From Bartonella sp. M0177 (GTDB lineage: Bacteria > Pseudomonadota > Alphaproteobacteria > Rhizobiales > Rhizobiaceae): a stretch of 64,000 nucleotides of DNA. Made by a program: the position numbers and the translations under genes. Positions 1-11,357 of the stretch are shown here, piece after piece. The notes under the pieces were generated by a model that saw only the letters and a list, made by a program, of their open reading frames with translations, was not told the DNA's origin and made no database searches. The stretch spans positions 1 through 64,000 of the forward strand of contig NZ_JACFOY010000002.1 in NCBI RefSeq assembly GCF_016102285.1, in the 5' to 3' direction. Each line of letters opens with the position of its first letter. Position 1 is the stretch's first letter.

Positions 1-3
1 TGG

Positions 4-1406
<1,403 letters not shown>

Positions 1407-4184
1407 ATGCGGCTAAGTTGGAATGAAATACGTAGCAGGGCTGCTAACTTTTCGAATGAATGGTCGGATGCAACCTATGAGCGTGGAGAATCGCAAAGTT
1501 TTTATAATGATTTTTTTAATATTTTTGGGGTTAAGCGGCGCAAGGTTGCCAGCTTTGAAGAACCCGTAAAAAAGTTAGGCGATAAGCGGGGCTTTATTGA
1601 TTTATTCTGGAAAGGCGTTTTGCTAGTTGAACAAAAGAGCGGAGGACGCGATTTAACAAAAGCTAAGGAGCAAGCTTTTGATTATTTTCCCGGCTTAAAA
1701 GATGTGGAACTACCGCGTTATATTCTTTTATCAGATTTTCAGACGTTTGAACTTTATGATTTGGACGAAGACACTGAAATTAAGTTTCCACTTCATGAAT
1801 TATCCAAAAATATCGAGCATTTTGGTTTTATTCTAGGACTTGAAAAACGAGTATTTACAGATCAAGACCCTGTTAATATCAAAGCCTCAGAACTTATGGG
1901 CAAGTTGCATGATAAGTTAAAGGAATCGGGGTATGAGGGGGATGACCTGGAGCGCCTTTTGGTCCGGTTAGTTTTTTGTCTTTTTGCCGATGATACAGGT
2001 ATTTTTGAACGCGGCATCTTCTTGGATCTTATCAATCAGCGTTCATCCGAGGATGGAGCAGATCTAGGGCGTTTATTGATCGAGCTTTTTGGCGTATTGA
2101 ATACAGCAAAAGAAAAGCGTCAAAAAACACTTGATGAACAATTGAATGCTTTTGATTACATTAATGGTGAATTATTTGCTGGTTATCTTCCAACCCCAGC
2201 TTTTAATACAAAAATGCGACAAGCCTTAATTGAGGCTTGTGAATTTGATTGGGGCGCAATATCACCGGCGATTTTTGGCTCTTTATTTCAATCGGTGATG
2301 AAACCAGATGAACGGCGCAAAGTAGGAGCTCATTATACAACTGAAAAAAATATCATGAAAGTGATTGAACCGCTTTTTTTAGATGAATTGCGTAACCAGT
2401 TTGAAGTGATAAATAAAAAAAATGGAGCGGTAAAAAAACGAGAATTGCAAGCTTTTCACCATCGGTTGACACAATTACGCTTTTTTGACCCTGCTTGTGG
2501 CTGCGGCAACTTTTTGATTATTGCCTATCGTGAATTGCGTAAACTTGAAACACAAATCTTATTAGAACTTTTTGATCGCGACGCGCCGGTACTTGATGTG
2601 GCATCCTTGTCAAAAATTAATGTTAACCAATTTTATGGCATCGAAATTGGGGAGTTTCCCGCTCGCATAGCCGAAGTTGCCTTATGGATGATGGATCATA
2701 TCATGAATGTGGAGTTAGGGCAGGCATTGGGTATTGTATTTACCCGTATTCCATTAAAAGCATCACCCCATATCCATCATGGCGATGCGCTAGAGCTTGA
2801 TTGGCAAACAGTTTTACCCTCTAGTGAGTGTAGCTATGTTTTAGGAAACCCCCCCTTTATTGGTGCTAAGATGCAATCCTCACATCAACGCCGGCAGTTG
2901 CGAAATATTGCAAAACTGCCAGGTAATGGCGGTACACTTGACTACGTCTGCGCGTGGTTTTTAAAAGCTGGTGATTATGTCCAACGAGGCAAGGCCGAGA
3001 TTGCATTTGTTTCCACCAATTCTATTACGCAGGGTGAACAAGTAGCTCAATTATGGCCGCTTTTATTTGAACGCTATCACCTGGAAATTACTTTTGCCCA
3101 TCGCACCTTTGCATGGGGATCAGATGCACGGGGTATGGCACATGTTCATGTAGTTATTATTGGTCTTGTTAAACAGGATTTTGAACCAGCACAAAAAAGG
3201 CTCTTTTCCTATCATGATATAAAAGGAGACCCAACTGAGACAAAGCACGCGAAACTAACTGCTTATCTATTCGATGGTAGCAATTTGGCAAATCATCATC
3301 TTGTTATAAATGAGAGAAAAGACACCATCAATGGAGCAAGGCGTTTGAAAACGGGTGTCCAAATGATTGACAATGGTTTATATACTTTTTCTAAATTAGA
3401 AAAAATTGAATTTTTAGATAATGAGCCCAGTGCGCATGATTTATTTAGAAAATTTATTGGCGGGGACGAATATATAAATGGTTATTATCGTTGGATACTA
3501 TATTTGCGGGACGTGGATCCGGGGCGACTGAAATCTCTTCCATACGTGCTTGATTTGGTCAGAAAAGTCAAAGATTATCGTTCCTCAAGCAAGAGGGTTA
3601 CTACCAAAAAAATGGCATTACAGCCTACTATATTAGGAGTCGATGAAAGATTAAGTGAAGATTTTTTAGTTATTCCTAATACGAGTTCAGAACGTAGAGA
3701 ATATATCCCTATCGGGTGGCTGACACCTGATGTTATAGCAAATCAGAAGTTGAGAATATTACCTAATGCCAGTCTTTCAGAATTTGCTGTTTTAACATCT
3801 GCAATGCATATGGCTTGGATGCGAGCCGTTACCGGACGCATGAAAAGTGATTATATGTATTCAGTTGGGGTGGTTTACAATCCGTTTCCTTGGCCGCAAT
3901 TGGATCATAAAGCAAGGTTACGATTGGAAAAGTTAGCGCAAGCTGTACTAGATGCGCGAGCAGCTTATCCAGATGCAACGCTAGCAGATCTTTATGACCC
4001 CGATTTAATGCCCCCTATATTGCGCAAGGCACATAATGCGCTTGATAAAGCAGTCGATAAATTATATCGGCCAACAACTTTTAACAATGAGCGCGAGCGG
4101 GTGGAACATCTTTTTGCTTTATATGAAAAATTAACAGATCCACTTTTGGCTAATGATAAAAAGACAAAACGGAAAATAAAATAA
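1407..4184 (+). CDS. MmeI-family type IIL restriction-modification enzyme
   Basis: Single-chain enzyme that should both cut DNA and methylate adenine at its target, with one specificity domain. The protein aligns along its whole length with MmeI as I remember it, including the N-terminus (LSWNEIR). Visible parts: a D-X9-E-X-K nuclease motif (D65, E75, K77), the SAM-binding motif DPACGCGNF at about 361-369, the catalytic NPPF at 481-484, and a C-terminal target-recognition region at about 690-840. I chose the ATG at 1407 because GGAGGT lies just upstream (1391-1396) and because the protein then starts like MmeI; a TTG at 1389 in the same frame is less likely. At the two positions known in MmeI (E806, R808) to read the last base of the site, this protein has K813 and D815. 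Flanking DNA is AT-rich and no partner gene is needed. The frame is intact, so it is probably active. Confidence 0.93.
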   Translation: MRLSWNEIRSRAANFSNEWSDATYERGESQSFYNDFFNIFGVKRRKVASFEEPVKKLGDKRGFIDLFWKGVLLVEQKSGGRDLTKAKEQAFDYFPGLKDVELPRYILLSDFQTFELYDLDEDTEIKFPLHELSKNIEHFGFILGLEKRVFTDQDPVNIKASELMGKLHDKLKESGYEGDDLERLLVRLVFCLFADDTGIFERGIFLDLINQRSSEDGADLGRLLIELFGVLNTAKEKRQKTLDEQLNAFDYINGELFAGYLPTPAFNTKMRQALIEACEFDWGAISPAIFGSLFQSVMKPDERRKVGAHYTTEKNIMKVIEPLFLDELRNQFEVINKKNGAVKKRELQAFHHRLTQLRFFDPACGCGNFLIIAYRELRKLETQILLELFDRDAPVLDVASLSKINVNQFYGIEIGEFPARIAEVALWMMDHIMNVELGQALGIVFTRIPLKASPHIHHGDALELDWQTVLPSSECSYVLGNPPFIGAKMQSSHQRRQLRNIAKLPGNGGTLDYVCAWFLKAGDYVQRGKAEIAFVSTNSITQGEQVAQLWPLLFERYHLEITFAHRTFAWGSDARGMAHVHVVIIGLVKQDFEPAQKRLFSYHDIKGDPTETKHAKLTAYLFDGSNLANHHLVINERKDTINGARRLKTGVQMIDNGLYTFSKLEKIEFLDNEPSAHDLFRKFIGGDEYINGYYRWILYLRDVDPGRLKSLPYVLDLVRKVKDYRSSSKRVTTKKMALQPTILGVDERLSEDFLVIPNTSSERREYIPIGWLTPDVIANQKLRILPNASLSEFAVLTSAMHMAWMRAVTGRMKSDYMYSVGVVYNPFPWPQLDHKARLRLEKLAQAVLDARAAYPDATLADLYDPDLMPPILRKAHNALDKAVDKLYRPTTFNNERERVEHLFALYEKLTDPLLANDKKTKRKIK

Positions 4185-4622
4185 AGCTTGAAGCAATATA
4201 CAAGAACCGTAATGTTTTTGTCGCACTGCTATTAAAAGCCATTTTCTTGAGAAACAATTATCATAACGAAAACGTGCTAATGATAATCACTGCAATGGCT
4301 TTTAAGCATGTTGCAGTGATAACCATCATAGCTATAGGAATAAGATTAAAATTAAATGGTTATAAAAGCGGCTGCTAACAAGAACAATATTTTTTAAATT
4401 TAGTTTTTTGCAACCAGCGCACTTGAAAAACAGTAGCTTGAATCAAAAAACTTTTTAATACGAAGAATGCCACCGATAACAAAGCAAAGAACCGTAATAG
4501 CTTTATTAAGGTTGTTTCAATCAATATCATCTAAGCGCAAAATATTTAGGGGATTAGCTGGTGGATTAGAGCTGAACTTAAAAGGCTAATTCATTTATTT
4601 TATTGACAATAATAGAGTGTGA
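4185..4622. other. AT-rich intergenic region
   Basis: About 440 bases between the restriction-modification gene and tRNA-Phe, with no reading frame worth calling. It contains a loose inverted repeat, AAAAGCCATT near 4234 and AATGGCTTTT near 4293. This could fold as a long-armed hairpin but has no clear T-tract. Nothing else was recognised. Confidence 0.45.
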
Positions 4623-4698
<76 letters not shown>

Positions 4699-4861
4699 AA
4701 ATCCGATTTTTTAACCGGAGCGGTTGGGTTTATAACATTAAAATTCCGAGTGTCTAGCCTCCAAAACAAAAATAATCAAAATTTGCCCTGATAAGTTCAT
4801 TTTTTTGGGGATTTGGCATTGCTCTTTGAGTAAACAAGGCTTATTAGCGGCTCTACACCGT

Positions 4862-4936
4862 GCGCCTATCGTCTAGCGGTTAGGACGCCGCCCTCTCACG
4901 GCGGAAACAGGGGTTCAATTCCCCTTAGGCGTACCA
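4862..4936 (+). tRNA. tRNA-Glu (CTC)
   Basis: A 75-nt cloverleaf with anticodon CTC at 4895-4897 between CCGCC and GGCGG, a GGTTCAATTCC T-arm and encoded CCA at 4934-4936. The acceptor stem GCGCCTA/TAGGCGT has a G1:T72 wobble, followed by A73. It reads the GAG codon. Confidence 0.94.
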
Positions 4937-5056
4937 ATTTTTTCGACTATATCTCTCGTGGAAACTTTATAGAAAAATTCTGGCAAATAGTGTTTTGCCT
5001 TCGGATAAGCCCTTCGAAGTCAACAGCTTTGTTTATGCGGCAATCAAAATTTTTAA

Positions 5057-5083
5057 GCCGTGAAAACCGTTTTTCATATCGGC
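5057..5083 (-). terminator. Probable terminator of the urease operon
   Basis: Just past the ureG stop, the minus strand reads GCCG...TGAAAA...TTTTCA...CGGC followed by TTAAAAATTTTG. This is a two-part stem with small internal loops and a moderately T-rich tail. It fits the end of the ure operon but is not a textbook intrinsic terminator. Confidence 0.42.
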
Positions 5084-5093
5084 GTTTGCTTAT

Positions 5094-5720
5094 TTATCTG
5101 CTAAAACCGCCTGCCTGTTCGATAAATCGAATAATATCCTGAAGCCCTTCGCGGCGTAGCATATCCGTGAAAACGAAAGGTTTGTCGCCACGCTGGATTT
5201 TGGCATCATGTTTCATCACATCAAGATCGGCATGAACATATGGAGCAAGATCTTTCTTGTTGATGATAAGCAAATCAGAGCGCGTAATCGCCGGACCGCC
5301 TTTGCGCGGTATTTTTTCACCTTCTGCTACCGAAATAACGTAAAGTGTCAAATCGGCAAGGTCGGGGGAAAATGTTGCCGCAAGATTGTCTCCGCCTGAT
5401 TCGATAAATATCATATCAAGGTCGGGATGCCGGATTAAAAGCTCGTCAATAGCTTGCAAGTTGACAGTTGCATCCTCGCGAATAGCGGTGTGCGGGCAAC
5501 CACCTGTTTCCACGCCGATGATGCGGTCTTCTGGCAGTGCCTGAACTCGATTGAGAATCAGCGCATCTTCTTTTGTGTAAATATCATTAGTAACAACGGC
5601 GACCGAATAATGATCGCGCAAGGCCTTGCATAGCATTTCCGTCAAAGTTGTTTTTCCGGACCCGACAGGGCCTCCGATACCGATACGTAACGGGCCGTTT
5701 GGTGAATAAGAAGATGTCAT
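5094..5720 (-). CDS. ureG: Urease accessory GTPase UreG
   Basis: GTPase that drives nickel delivery into apo-urease in the UreDFG complex. The 208-residue protein has the P-loop GPVGSGKTT near residue 15, the metal-binding CPH motif in [11 protein letters not shown], the ESGGDNL segment, and an NKKDL guanine-specificity motif. Length is normal for UreG. The start at 5720 is chosen because it gives the usual short N-terminus and because its ATG overlaps the ureF stop (ATGA), typical of translational coupling. A frame extends further upstream but lies inside ureF. Last gene of the urease operon. Confidence 0.96.
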   Translation of the reverse strand: MTSSYSPNGPLRIGIGGPVGSGKTTLTEMLCKALRDHYSVAVVTNDIYTKEDALILNRVQALPEDRIIGVETGGCPHTAIREDATVNLQAIDELLIRHPDLDMIFIESGGDNLAATFSPDLADLTLYVISVAEGEKIPRKGGPAITRSDLLIINKKDLAPYVHADLDVMKHDAKIQRGDKPFVFTDMLRREGLQDIIRFIEQAGGFSR

Positions 5721-6376
5721 GAACGGAAAATCCTTGAATAAAGTGTTTCGTGGCGCATTGCCATGATGTCGGATAGAAAACAGCAAGAACCAAGATTATC
5801 AAGTGTAAGCTTATCGCTATTCTTGGTGATAGCAAGAATTGTATTTTCGAGCTTTGCCATTAGTTTGACCCCGTCGCTTTGGCCAAGTGGAACGAGTCTT
5901 ATTGCTGCCTGCACCAGATTTGACAGGAATGTGTGGAGATAGGCCGTCAGGACAGATGGCAATGAAATTTCCATTTGATGTCCGAGAACGCCCACAGCAA
6001 CCGGATAGGGAAGAGCCTTATAAATTTCTTTTGAAAAACCGGTTTGGGCAACTGAGGTACAAAAAGCACGGCCTTGTAAATCAATTTCCAGAAAGCGTTC
6101 TTTCGAGGCAGCGTTTGAATTGGCTATTTCGACAAGCGCAATAATGGATTGCCCTTGATCGGTTGATCTCCACGCTTCGGCAATCAAAACCGCGTCATTA
6201 TGGAGAGATCCGTGATTGGCAAGAGCATCAAGCCAATCAAACAAATCTTCGGCATTTGTGATAAAATTTTCATGGACTGCCTGTTCGAGACCATGGCTAT
6301 AGGCAAAGCCTCCGACCGGAAAGACCGGCGAAAAAAGCGTCATCAAACGCAGTAAAGAGGCATCACCCTGCAACAT
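5717..6376 (-). CDS. ureF: Urease accessory protein UreF
   Basis: A 219-residue, mostly helical protein that bridges UreD and UreG on the apo-urease and acts as gate for nickel incorporation. Recognisable family features are the N-terminal [19 protein letters not shown] segment, which is strongly conserved in UreF, and a C-terminal [13 protein letters not shown] that matches the family's usual ending. The ATG shares one base with the ureE stop (TAATG) and the gene's own stop overlaps the ureG start, so E, F and G are probably translated together. Confidence 0.95.
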   Translation of the reverse strand: MLQGDASLLRLMTLFSPVFPVGGFAYSHGLEQAVHENFITNAEDLFDWLDALANHGSLHNDAVLIAEAWRSTDQGQSIIALVEIANSNAASKERFLEIDLQGRAFCTSVAQTGFSKEIYKALPYPVAVGVLGHQMEISLPSVLTAYLHTFLSNLVQAAIRLVPLGQSDGVKLMAKLENTILAITKNSDKLTLDNLGSCCFLSDIMAMRHETLYSRIFRS

Positions 6377-6840
6377 TAATGATGGTGCCCCGCATGGTCG
6401 TGATAAGCTCCGTGGAGAGGTTGGAAAGGAGCTTCGATCTCTTCTATGGTTGCTCCTAAACCTTCAAGCATAGCGCGAATAACCGGGTCGCGAGAGACAA
6501 GAATCGTATTTTCTTTAATTTCGACTGTTTGATGACGGTTGCCCAAATGCCAGGCAAGTTGGGTAAGCTCAAGGGGAGTTGCCGCTTTGACAGAATAAAG
6601 TGGTTCATTGGCTGCGTGGATGAGAAAATATTCACCGTTTTCAGCTTCAAGAACATCCCCTTCTTTGAGATGGACGGGTTCTTTCAAATCCACCATAATC
6701 ATGTCGCCATTCACAAAATGAAGTAATTTCCGGCGGATATGGCGCTCGTCATGGGAAAGTGAAAGCGCACCTGAAGTTTCAACCCCTTTGGCATCGGACG
6801 CCGGTATATATTTTGTTGATCGAAAAGTTTTATAGGACAT
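6376..6840 (-). CDS. ureE: Urease nickel chaperone UreE
   Basis: Metallochaperone that carries Ni(II) to the urease activation complex. At 154 residues it has the two-domain UreE layout: an N-terminal peptide-binding half with HDERHIRRKLLHF, and a C-terminal metal-binding half with the conserved GNRHQTVEI, where the histidine binds metal at the dimer interface. It ends in a short histidine-rich tail (HGAYHDHAGHHH), which adds nickel capacity, though far less than the long tail of the Klebsiella protein. Seven bases separate it from ureC, and the stop overlaps the ureF start. Confidence 0.95.
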   Translation of the reverse strand: MSYKTFRSTKYIPASDAKGVETSGALSLSHDERHIRRKLLHFVNGDMIMVDLKEPVHLKEGDVLEAENGEYFLIHAANEPLYSVKAATPLELTQLAWHLGNRHQTVEIKENTILVSRDPVIRAMLEGLGATIEEIEAPFQPLHGAYHDHAGHHH

Positions 6841-6847
6841 TTAAACC

Positions 6848-8557
6848 TCAATAAAGGAAATAGCGTTGTGCCATCGGAAGTATCTTCGCCGGTTCGCAGG
6901 TCAATAATTCACCATCTGCGCGCACTTCGTAGGTTTCAGGGTCAACGTCGATATGCGGCGTTGCCGAATTGAGTTTCATGGATTTTTTGGAAATAGTGCG
7001 GGTGTTTTTGACAGCAACGAGTTCCTTTTCAAGTCCTAGCTTTTCAGCTAGCCCATTATCAATGGCGGCTTTGCTGGTAAAGGTGAGAGATGTGTGTTTG
7101 ACAGCCTTTCCGAGAGCGCCGAACATTGGCCGGAAGTGAACCGGTTGCGGTGTTGCAATCGATGCATTGGGGTCGCCCATTGGAGCCGCCGCGATCATTC
7201 CGCCAAGCAAAATCATATCCGGTTTTACACCGAAAAAGGCTGGCGACCAGATAACAATATCGGCACGTTTACCGGTTTCTATCGAACCGGTGACATGACC
7301 GATTCCTTGTGCAATGGCCGGATTGATTGTGTATTTTGCAATATAGCGTTTCACTCGTTCATTATCGTTGAACCCGCTATCTTTCCCCAAATAACCACGT
7401 TGTTTTTTCATTTTATCGGCAGTCTGCCATGTGCGGATAATGACTTCGCCAACTCGTCCCATCGCCTGACTATCCGACGAGATGATAGAAAAAGCGCCGA
7501 GGTCATGCAGAATATCTTCTGCCGCAATTGTTTCCTTGCGTATACGGCTTTCGGCAAAAGCAACATCTTCGGGTATTTTTGCCGACAAGTGGTGACAGAC
7601 CATGAGCATATCAAGATGTTCGGCAATGGTGTTTTTCGTATAGGGGCGTGTGGGGTTGGTGGAGGCAGGCAATACATTTTCAAACCCGCAAACACGGATA
7701 ATATCGGGAGCATGGCCACCGCCGGCACCTTCTGTATGAAAGGCGTGGATTGTTCGGCCTTTGAATGCCGCGATTGTATCTTCGACAAACCCCGCTTCAT
7801 TCAATGTATCGGTGTGGATCATAACTTGCACGTCATAATCATCGGCAACACTCAAACAATTGTCGATTGCCGCAGGAGTGGACCCCCAATCTTCATGAAG
7901 TTTGAGCGAAGAAGCACCGGCATTGACCATTTCGATCAACGCTTCCGGTGAGGATGAATTGCCTTTACCGGCAAGACCAATATTCATTGGCAAGCTGTCT
8001 ACCGCCTGTATCATGCGCGCCAAGTGCCAGGGTCCCGGTGTGCAGGTGGTCGCAAGCGTTCCGTGCGCTGGCCCTGTGCCACCGCCAAACATTGTTGTGA
8101 CGCCGGAATAGAGTGCTTCATTGACCTGCTGGGGGCAAATGAAATGGATATGCGAATCAATTCCGCCAGCAGTTACAATTTTCCCTTCCGCGGCAATAAT
8201 TTCGGTTGCAGGACCAATGATGATATCGACATTCGGTTGAATATCGGGATTGCCGGCTTTACCGATTTTTTCGATAAGCCCGTCTTTCAAACCGATATCG
8301 GCTTTGTAGATGCCGGTATAATCGACAATAAGAGCATTGGTGATAACTGTATCCATAGCCCCTTGTTCACGTGAATACTGGCTTTGCCCCATCCCGTCGC
8401 GGATAACTTTACCGCCGCCGAATTTGACTTCTTCGCCATAAGTTGTCTTGTCATCTTCGACAGTTACGAAAAGGTCTGTATCGGCAAGGCGGATATGGTC
8501 ACCTTTTGTAGGCCCGAACATTTGCGCATAAGCAGCACGCGAAATTTTGTGGCTCAT
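6848..8557 (-). CDS. ureC: Urease alpha subunit UreC (catalytic)
   Basis: Nickel-dependent subunit that hydrolyses urea to ammonia and carbamate in the cytoplasm. The 569-residue sequence keeps all expected active-site parts: the HIH nickel ligands in SHIHFICPQ, the lysine to be carbamylated in SLKLHEDWG, nickel-ligand histidines in MIHTDTL and [10 protein letters not shown], the flap histidine in VCHHL, the arginine in AESRIR, and the aspartate in SSDSQAMGR. The ATG at 8557 overlaps the ureB stop (TGATG); a TTG one codon earlier is less likely. Length and layout match enzymes with separate alpha, beta and gamma subunits. No damage is seen, so the urease should be functional. Confidence 0.98.
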   Translation of the reverse strand: MSHKISRAAYAQMFGPTKGDHIRLADTDLFVTVEDDKTTYGEEVKFGGGKVIRDGMGQSQYSREQGAMDTVITNALIVDYTGIYKADIGLKDGLIEKIGKAGNPDIQPNVDIIIGPATEIIAAEGKIVTAGGIDSHIHFICPQQVNEALYSGVTTMFGGGTGPAHGTLATTCTPGPWHLARMIQAVDSLPMNIGLAGKGNSSSPEALIEMVNAGASSLKLHEDWGSTPAAIDNCLSVADDYDVQVMIHTDTLNEAGFVEDTIAAFKGRTIHAFHTEGAGGGHAPDIIRVCGFENVLPASTNPTRPYTKNTIAEHLDMLMVCHHLSAKIPEDVAFAESRIRKETIAAEDILHDLGAFSIISSDSQAMGRVGEVIIRTWQTADKMKKQRGYLGKDSGFNDNERVKRYIAKYTINPAIAQGIGHVTGSIETGKRADIVIWSPAFFGVKPDMILLGGMIAAAPMGDPNASIATPQPVHFRPMFGALGKAVKHTSLTFTSKAAIDNGLAEKLGLEKELVAVKNTRTISKKSMKLNSATPHIDVDPETYEVRADGELLTCEPAKILPMAQRYFLY

Positions 8558-8865
8558 CAAAGATCCCCCTGAATTTTTGCACGAAAACCGAAAATGCGAC
8601 GTTTTCCCGCTAATGGTATGAGAAAAACATCTTTTTCCTGCCCCGGTTCAAACCGGACTGCGGTACCGGCCGGAATATCGAGGCGCATTCCACGGGCTTT
8701 TTCACGGTCGAATTGAAGGGCAGGATTGGCTTCATAAAAATGATAATGCGACCCCACTTGAATAGGGCGGTCGCCGCTATTGCCGACTTTGAGTTTTATC
8801 GCACTACGGCCGACATTCATTTCAATATTGCCTGCCTCTGTAATAATTTCTCCGGGAACCATCAT
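8557..8865 (-). CDS. ureB: Urease beta subunit UreB
   Basis: A small structural subunit (102 residues) of the UreABC trimer. It begins MVPGEI and holds the conserved [11 protein letters not shown] segment and the [13 protein letters not shown] stretch. Two ATG codons stand in tandem at the start. The stop overlaps the ureC start by one base. It is separated from ureA by an inserted hupE/ureJ gene, so the operon is not the simple ureABC block of enteric bacteria. Confidence 0.96.
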   Translation of the reverse strand: MMVPGEIITEAGNIEMNVGRSAIKLKVGNSGDRPIQVGSHYHFYEANPALQFDREKARGMRLDIPAGTAVRFEPGQEKDVFLIPLAGKRRIFGFRAKIQGDL

Positions 8866-8906
8866 ATTTCTTTCCGATTGTTAGAACAAGTGGCGGGAAT
8901 TCGATT

Positions 8907-9512
8907 TCATGCGACAGCAAATGCCAGATAGAGACCTGCAAGAGTGGTCGCAACACCGCCGATTCTGATTGCGGTTGCGCCATTTGACTGTCCGAAAATT
9001 TTGCCTGCTCCCAAGCCGATTGTAATACCGACACCGTGAAGCAATGCTGTGGCAATAGAAAAACCAATTCCGTAAGCATAGGCTTCGGAATTTTCGAGCT
9101 CGAGACCATGAGCATAACCATGAAAAAGTGCAAAAGCACCGACGACGAGCATGGCGGGCATAATGGGAAGATGAATAGCCATTGCTGCAAAGAGCCCCAT
9201 CGCAATCACGGAAGCAAGAATGACCGGTTCAACATAAGGTAAGGCAATGCCTTTTGTGGCAAGCCAAAAACCGATTGCCATACACACAACAAAACTTGTC
9301 GGAACCGCGAGGATCGATTTTCCGCCGAGTTGAGCTGCCCATAGGCCGACTGCAACCATGACAAGAATATGATCGAATCCGGTTAACGGGTGTAAAAAAC
9401 CGCTTGTAAAAGAGCTATGGTCATGTGGAACGCCGGTAAGGTGGGCAAAAGCCGGTGTGGATGTGAAAATCATCAAAGCAGTTATGGTTGTCGATTTTGA
9501 CAAGAATTTCAT
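8907..9512 (-). CDS. HupE/UreJ-family membrane protein, probable nickel importer
   Basis: Membrane protein of about 201 residues. It has an N-terminal signal peptide ending near TPAFA, then about six hydrophobic spans. The family's histidine motifs are present: HPLTGFDHILVM in the first span and HGYAHGLE in the middle. HupE/UreJ proteins are known or predicted to bring nickel into the cell. The position between ureA and ureB, inside the urease operon, supports a nickel supply role (inference from context). The start at 9512 is chosen because AGGGGA stands six bases upstream and gives a clean signal peptide; an upstream in-frame start would add ten residues. Confidence 0.88.
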   Translation of the reverse strand: MKFLSKSTTITALMIFTSTPAFAHLTGVPHDHSSFTSGFLHPLTGFDHILVMVAVGLWAAQLGGKSILAVPTSFVVCMAIGFWLATKGIALPYVEPVILASVIAMGLFAAMAIHLPIMPAMLVVGAFALFHGYAHGLELENSEAYAYGIGFSIATALLHGVGITIGLGAGKIFGQSNGATAIRIGGVATTLAGLYLAFAVA

Positions 9513-9551
9513 GAGAGTTCCCCTCAGTTTTATATTTTTCAATTGTCGGGC

Positions 9552-9854
9552 TTAACGGATCGGATGGTGGACAGTGACAAGTTTTGTGCCGTCGGGAAAT
9601 GTTGCTTCGACCTGAATTTCTTCAATCATTTCAGGAATGCCTTCCATGACTTGATCGCGGCGCAATACGTAAGCCCCTTGTTCCATGAGATCGGCAACAG
9701 TGCGACCATCGCGCGCACCTTCCACGACAAAATCGCTAATCAGTGCAACAGCTTCCGGATGGTTGAGCTTCACTCCCCGTTCGAGTCGTTTGCGAGCAAC
9801 CATGGCAGCCATCGAGATCAACAATTTGTCTTTCTCTCTTTCGGTAAGTATCAT
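9552..9854 (-). CDS. ureA: Urease gamma subunit UreA
   Basis: A 100-residue structural subunit of urease. It starts [13 protein letters not shown] (family pattern LTPREKDKL) and contains [13 protein letters not shown] and the ending LVTVHHPIR, all typical. A good ribosome binding site (GAAGGTGA) precedes the ATG. It follows ureD by 13 bases and is followed by the hupE/ureJ gene after 39 bases. Confidence 0.96.
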   Translation of the reverse strand: MILTEREKDKLLISMAAMVARKRLERGVKLNHPEAVALISDFVVEGARDGRTVADLMEQGAYVLRRDQVMEGIPEMIEEIQVEATFPDGTKLVTVHHPIR

Positions 9855-9867
9855 TGTTCACCTTCAC

Positions 9868-10692
9868 CTAAATTGACCAAAATTTCGGCACGTCTGCCCC
9901 TTTTGTTAGCAGTTTTATCAAAGGAACAAGTTTTTCCCTCAAAGAATAGGAGTCCTTTTCAATTATCCTTGCAAGAAGCTTGCCATTCCACGCAGAGACC
10001 CCTCCGGATTGTCCGATAATCTCTCTCGCGGCCGTTTCGTGGCTTTGATAATCATCGGCAATGTAAAGAATTGTGGCAATGGCCTGATTGCCGTTGAAAA
10101 TTGCAGGGCGGATTGATTGCTTTAAAATATCGCCATTGATTTTAAAGGCTTCAAAATGGACAAGCTTGTTTTCAAGACGCACTTGCCACTCGTCATCAAT
10201 AAAGCCGTTGGCAACTTTCTCTCCCATTAGTTTTCTTCCGAAAACAAAAGCTTCTACCAGAAGCAGGGATGCACCTTCTTCCATTTCGACGGTAATTTTG
10301 CGTTTTAGAGCGCCACGATTGAAAAAAATTGTCTCCTGAGGGAGCCAGAACAATGTAGAGTTTTTTCTTAACGTTAGTGAAACATCGATCCCGGCCGGCA
10401 GGCCATCAAGCGAGCGATATATTTTTTCAGCCGCTTGTGTGGTGATTGTTGCTTTGGTTTTTTCGCCGAGCTCGCATTTCCAGAAAAGCTTGTCGCCACC
10501 GGTCACGCCGCCTGCCGTATTGATCTGGACGGCCTCGAAATGGTTGTCGGAATAAAGCGGAAAACGTAATTTCAACGAGCCGGATTGATAAAGCTTTTCT
10601 AAAGATGACCGTTGATCTTTATAGACCGTGCTTAACGAAGCGCAGCCTTCCATGCGCTGCATCACGGCTTTTTTTAAAGACGAATTTTGCAA
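9868..10692 (-). CDS. ureD: Urease accessory protein UreD
   Basis: A 274-residue scaffold that binds apo-urease and passes nickel from UreG through UreF to the active site. Family marks are LRFPLYSDNHFEAVQINTAGG followed by the GGVTGGD turn, the TTQAAEKIYR segment, and FWLPQETIFFNRGAL. The start is a TTG at 10692 with GGCGGAAA just upstream; an ATG ten codons later is the alternative. It is the first gene of the operon, with about 120 bases of possible promoter region behind it. Ammonia or urea control cannot be judged from the sequence. Confidence 0.93.
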   Translation of the reverse strand: MQNSSLKKAVMQRMEGCASLSTVYKDQRSSLEKLYQSGSLKLRFPLYSDNHFEAVQINTAGGVTGGDKLFWKCELGEKTKATITTQAAEKIYRSLDGLPAGIDVSLTLRKNSTLFWLPQETIFFNRGALKRKITVEMEEGASLLLVEAFVFGRKLMGEKVANGFIDDEWQVRLENKLVHFEAFKINGDILKQSIRPAIFNGNQAIATILYIADDYQSHETAAREIIGQSGGVSAWNGKLLARIIEKDSYSLREKLVPLIKLLTKGADVPKFWSI

Positions 10693-10813
10693 ATTATTTC
10701 CGCCCCCTAGTTTTGATAAAACTAATGGTTTCTCTAACCGCTATATGACAGCAGTTTTTCTATAAAACGCAATTTTTATCTTGAACTTGAAGCGACCAAC
10801 TTGTTGAAAACAA

Positions 10814-11251
10814 CTATTTGGAAATAACCTCGGTCACATCATAAACTTTGGTCGATTGTGCTTCGGGCGTATGCATCATGGTGACAACCCAATGGATGCG
10901 CCGCGTATTCAACGGTAAATTCATCGAAATTCCGCCCCCTGTACTGTCGGCACCGGGATCGGAAAAGCCGTAAGGATCGCGTCCGTAATTGATGCCGATC
11001 GTCGGCATTTTTGAAGTCTGGGCACCTTCAGATGTATCACTGATTGTAAAATAACGATAGCCGCGACGTTCTGCCGTAAAAGCGGCACGCCTCAGGACAT
11101 CGGCCGGAATGCCAACTTCATTTGTCGGGCGAGTGTTGAACTCGTAAACATTATCGGGTGATTTGAGCTTGGGAACTGATTGGCAACCGCTTAAAAACAA
11201 AAGCGGAATGATCATAAGGCTCAAGCTTTTTTTCCAATGCAATTGTTTCAT
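10814..11251 (-). CDS. Small putative lipoprotein, function unknown
   Basis: A 145-residue protein with a lipoprotein signal peptide: basic MKQLHWKK, a hydrophobic core, and the lipobox LFLSGC with the lipidated cysteine near residue 23. The mature part holds RRAAFTAERRGYRYFTI followed by an extended beta-rich region ending VYDVTEVISK. The pattern, in which a predicted core starts with an alanine-rich helix and then GYRYF, recalls small alphaproteobacterial envelope lipoproteins of the CC0125/CC1285 type. I do not know a function. It stands alone, divergent from the NmrA-like gene. Confidence 0.82.
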   Translation of the reverse strand: MKQLHWKKSLSLMIIPLLFLSGCQSVPKLKSPDNVYEFNTRPTNEVGIPADVLRRAAFTAERRGYRYFTISDTSEGAQTSKMPTIGINYGRDPYGFSDPGADSTGGGISMNLPLNTRRIHWVVTMMHTPEAQSTKVYDVTEVISK

Positions 11252-11357
11252 CCTTCACCCGTCCCGTTTTAAAGCTCATCATAGTTTCATTAGTCCTTTC
11301 CGACAAGAATGATTATCGTTATCTGATGGCTAACGGTTTTTGAAAGAGAGGTGACTT

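Noticed and set aside
7094-7951. 285-codon frame antisense to ureC
   Set aside because: Mirror of a strongly conserved gene; cysteine/phenylalanine-rich translation typical of antisense frames; no ribosome binding site.
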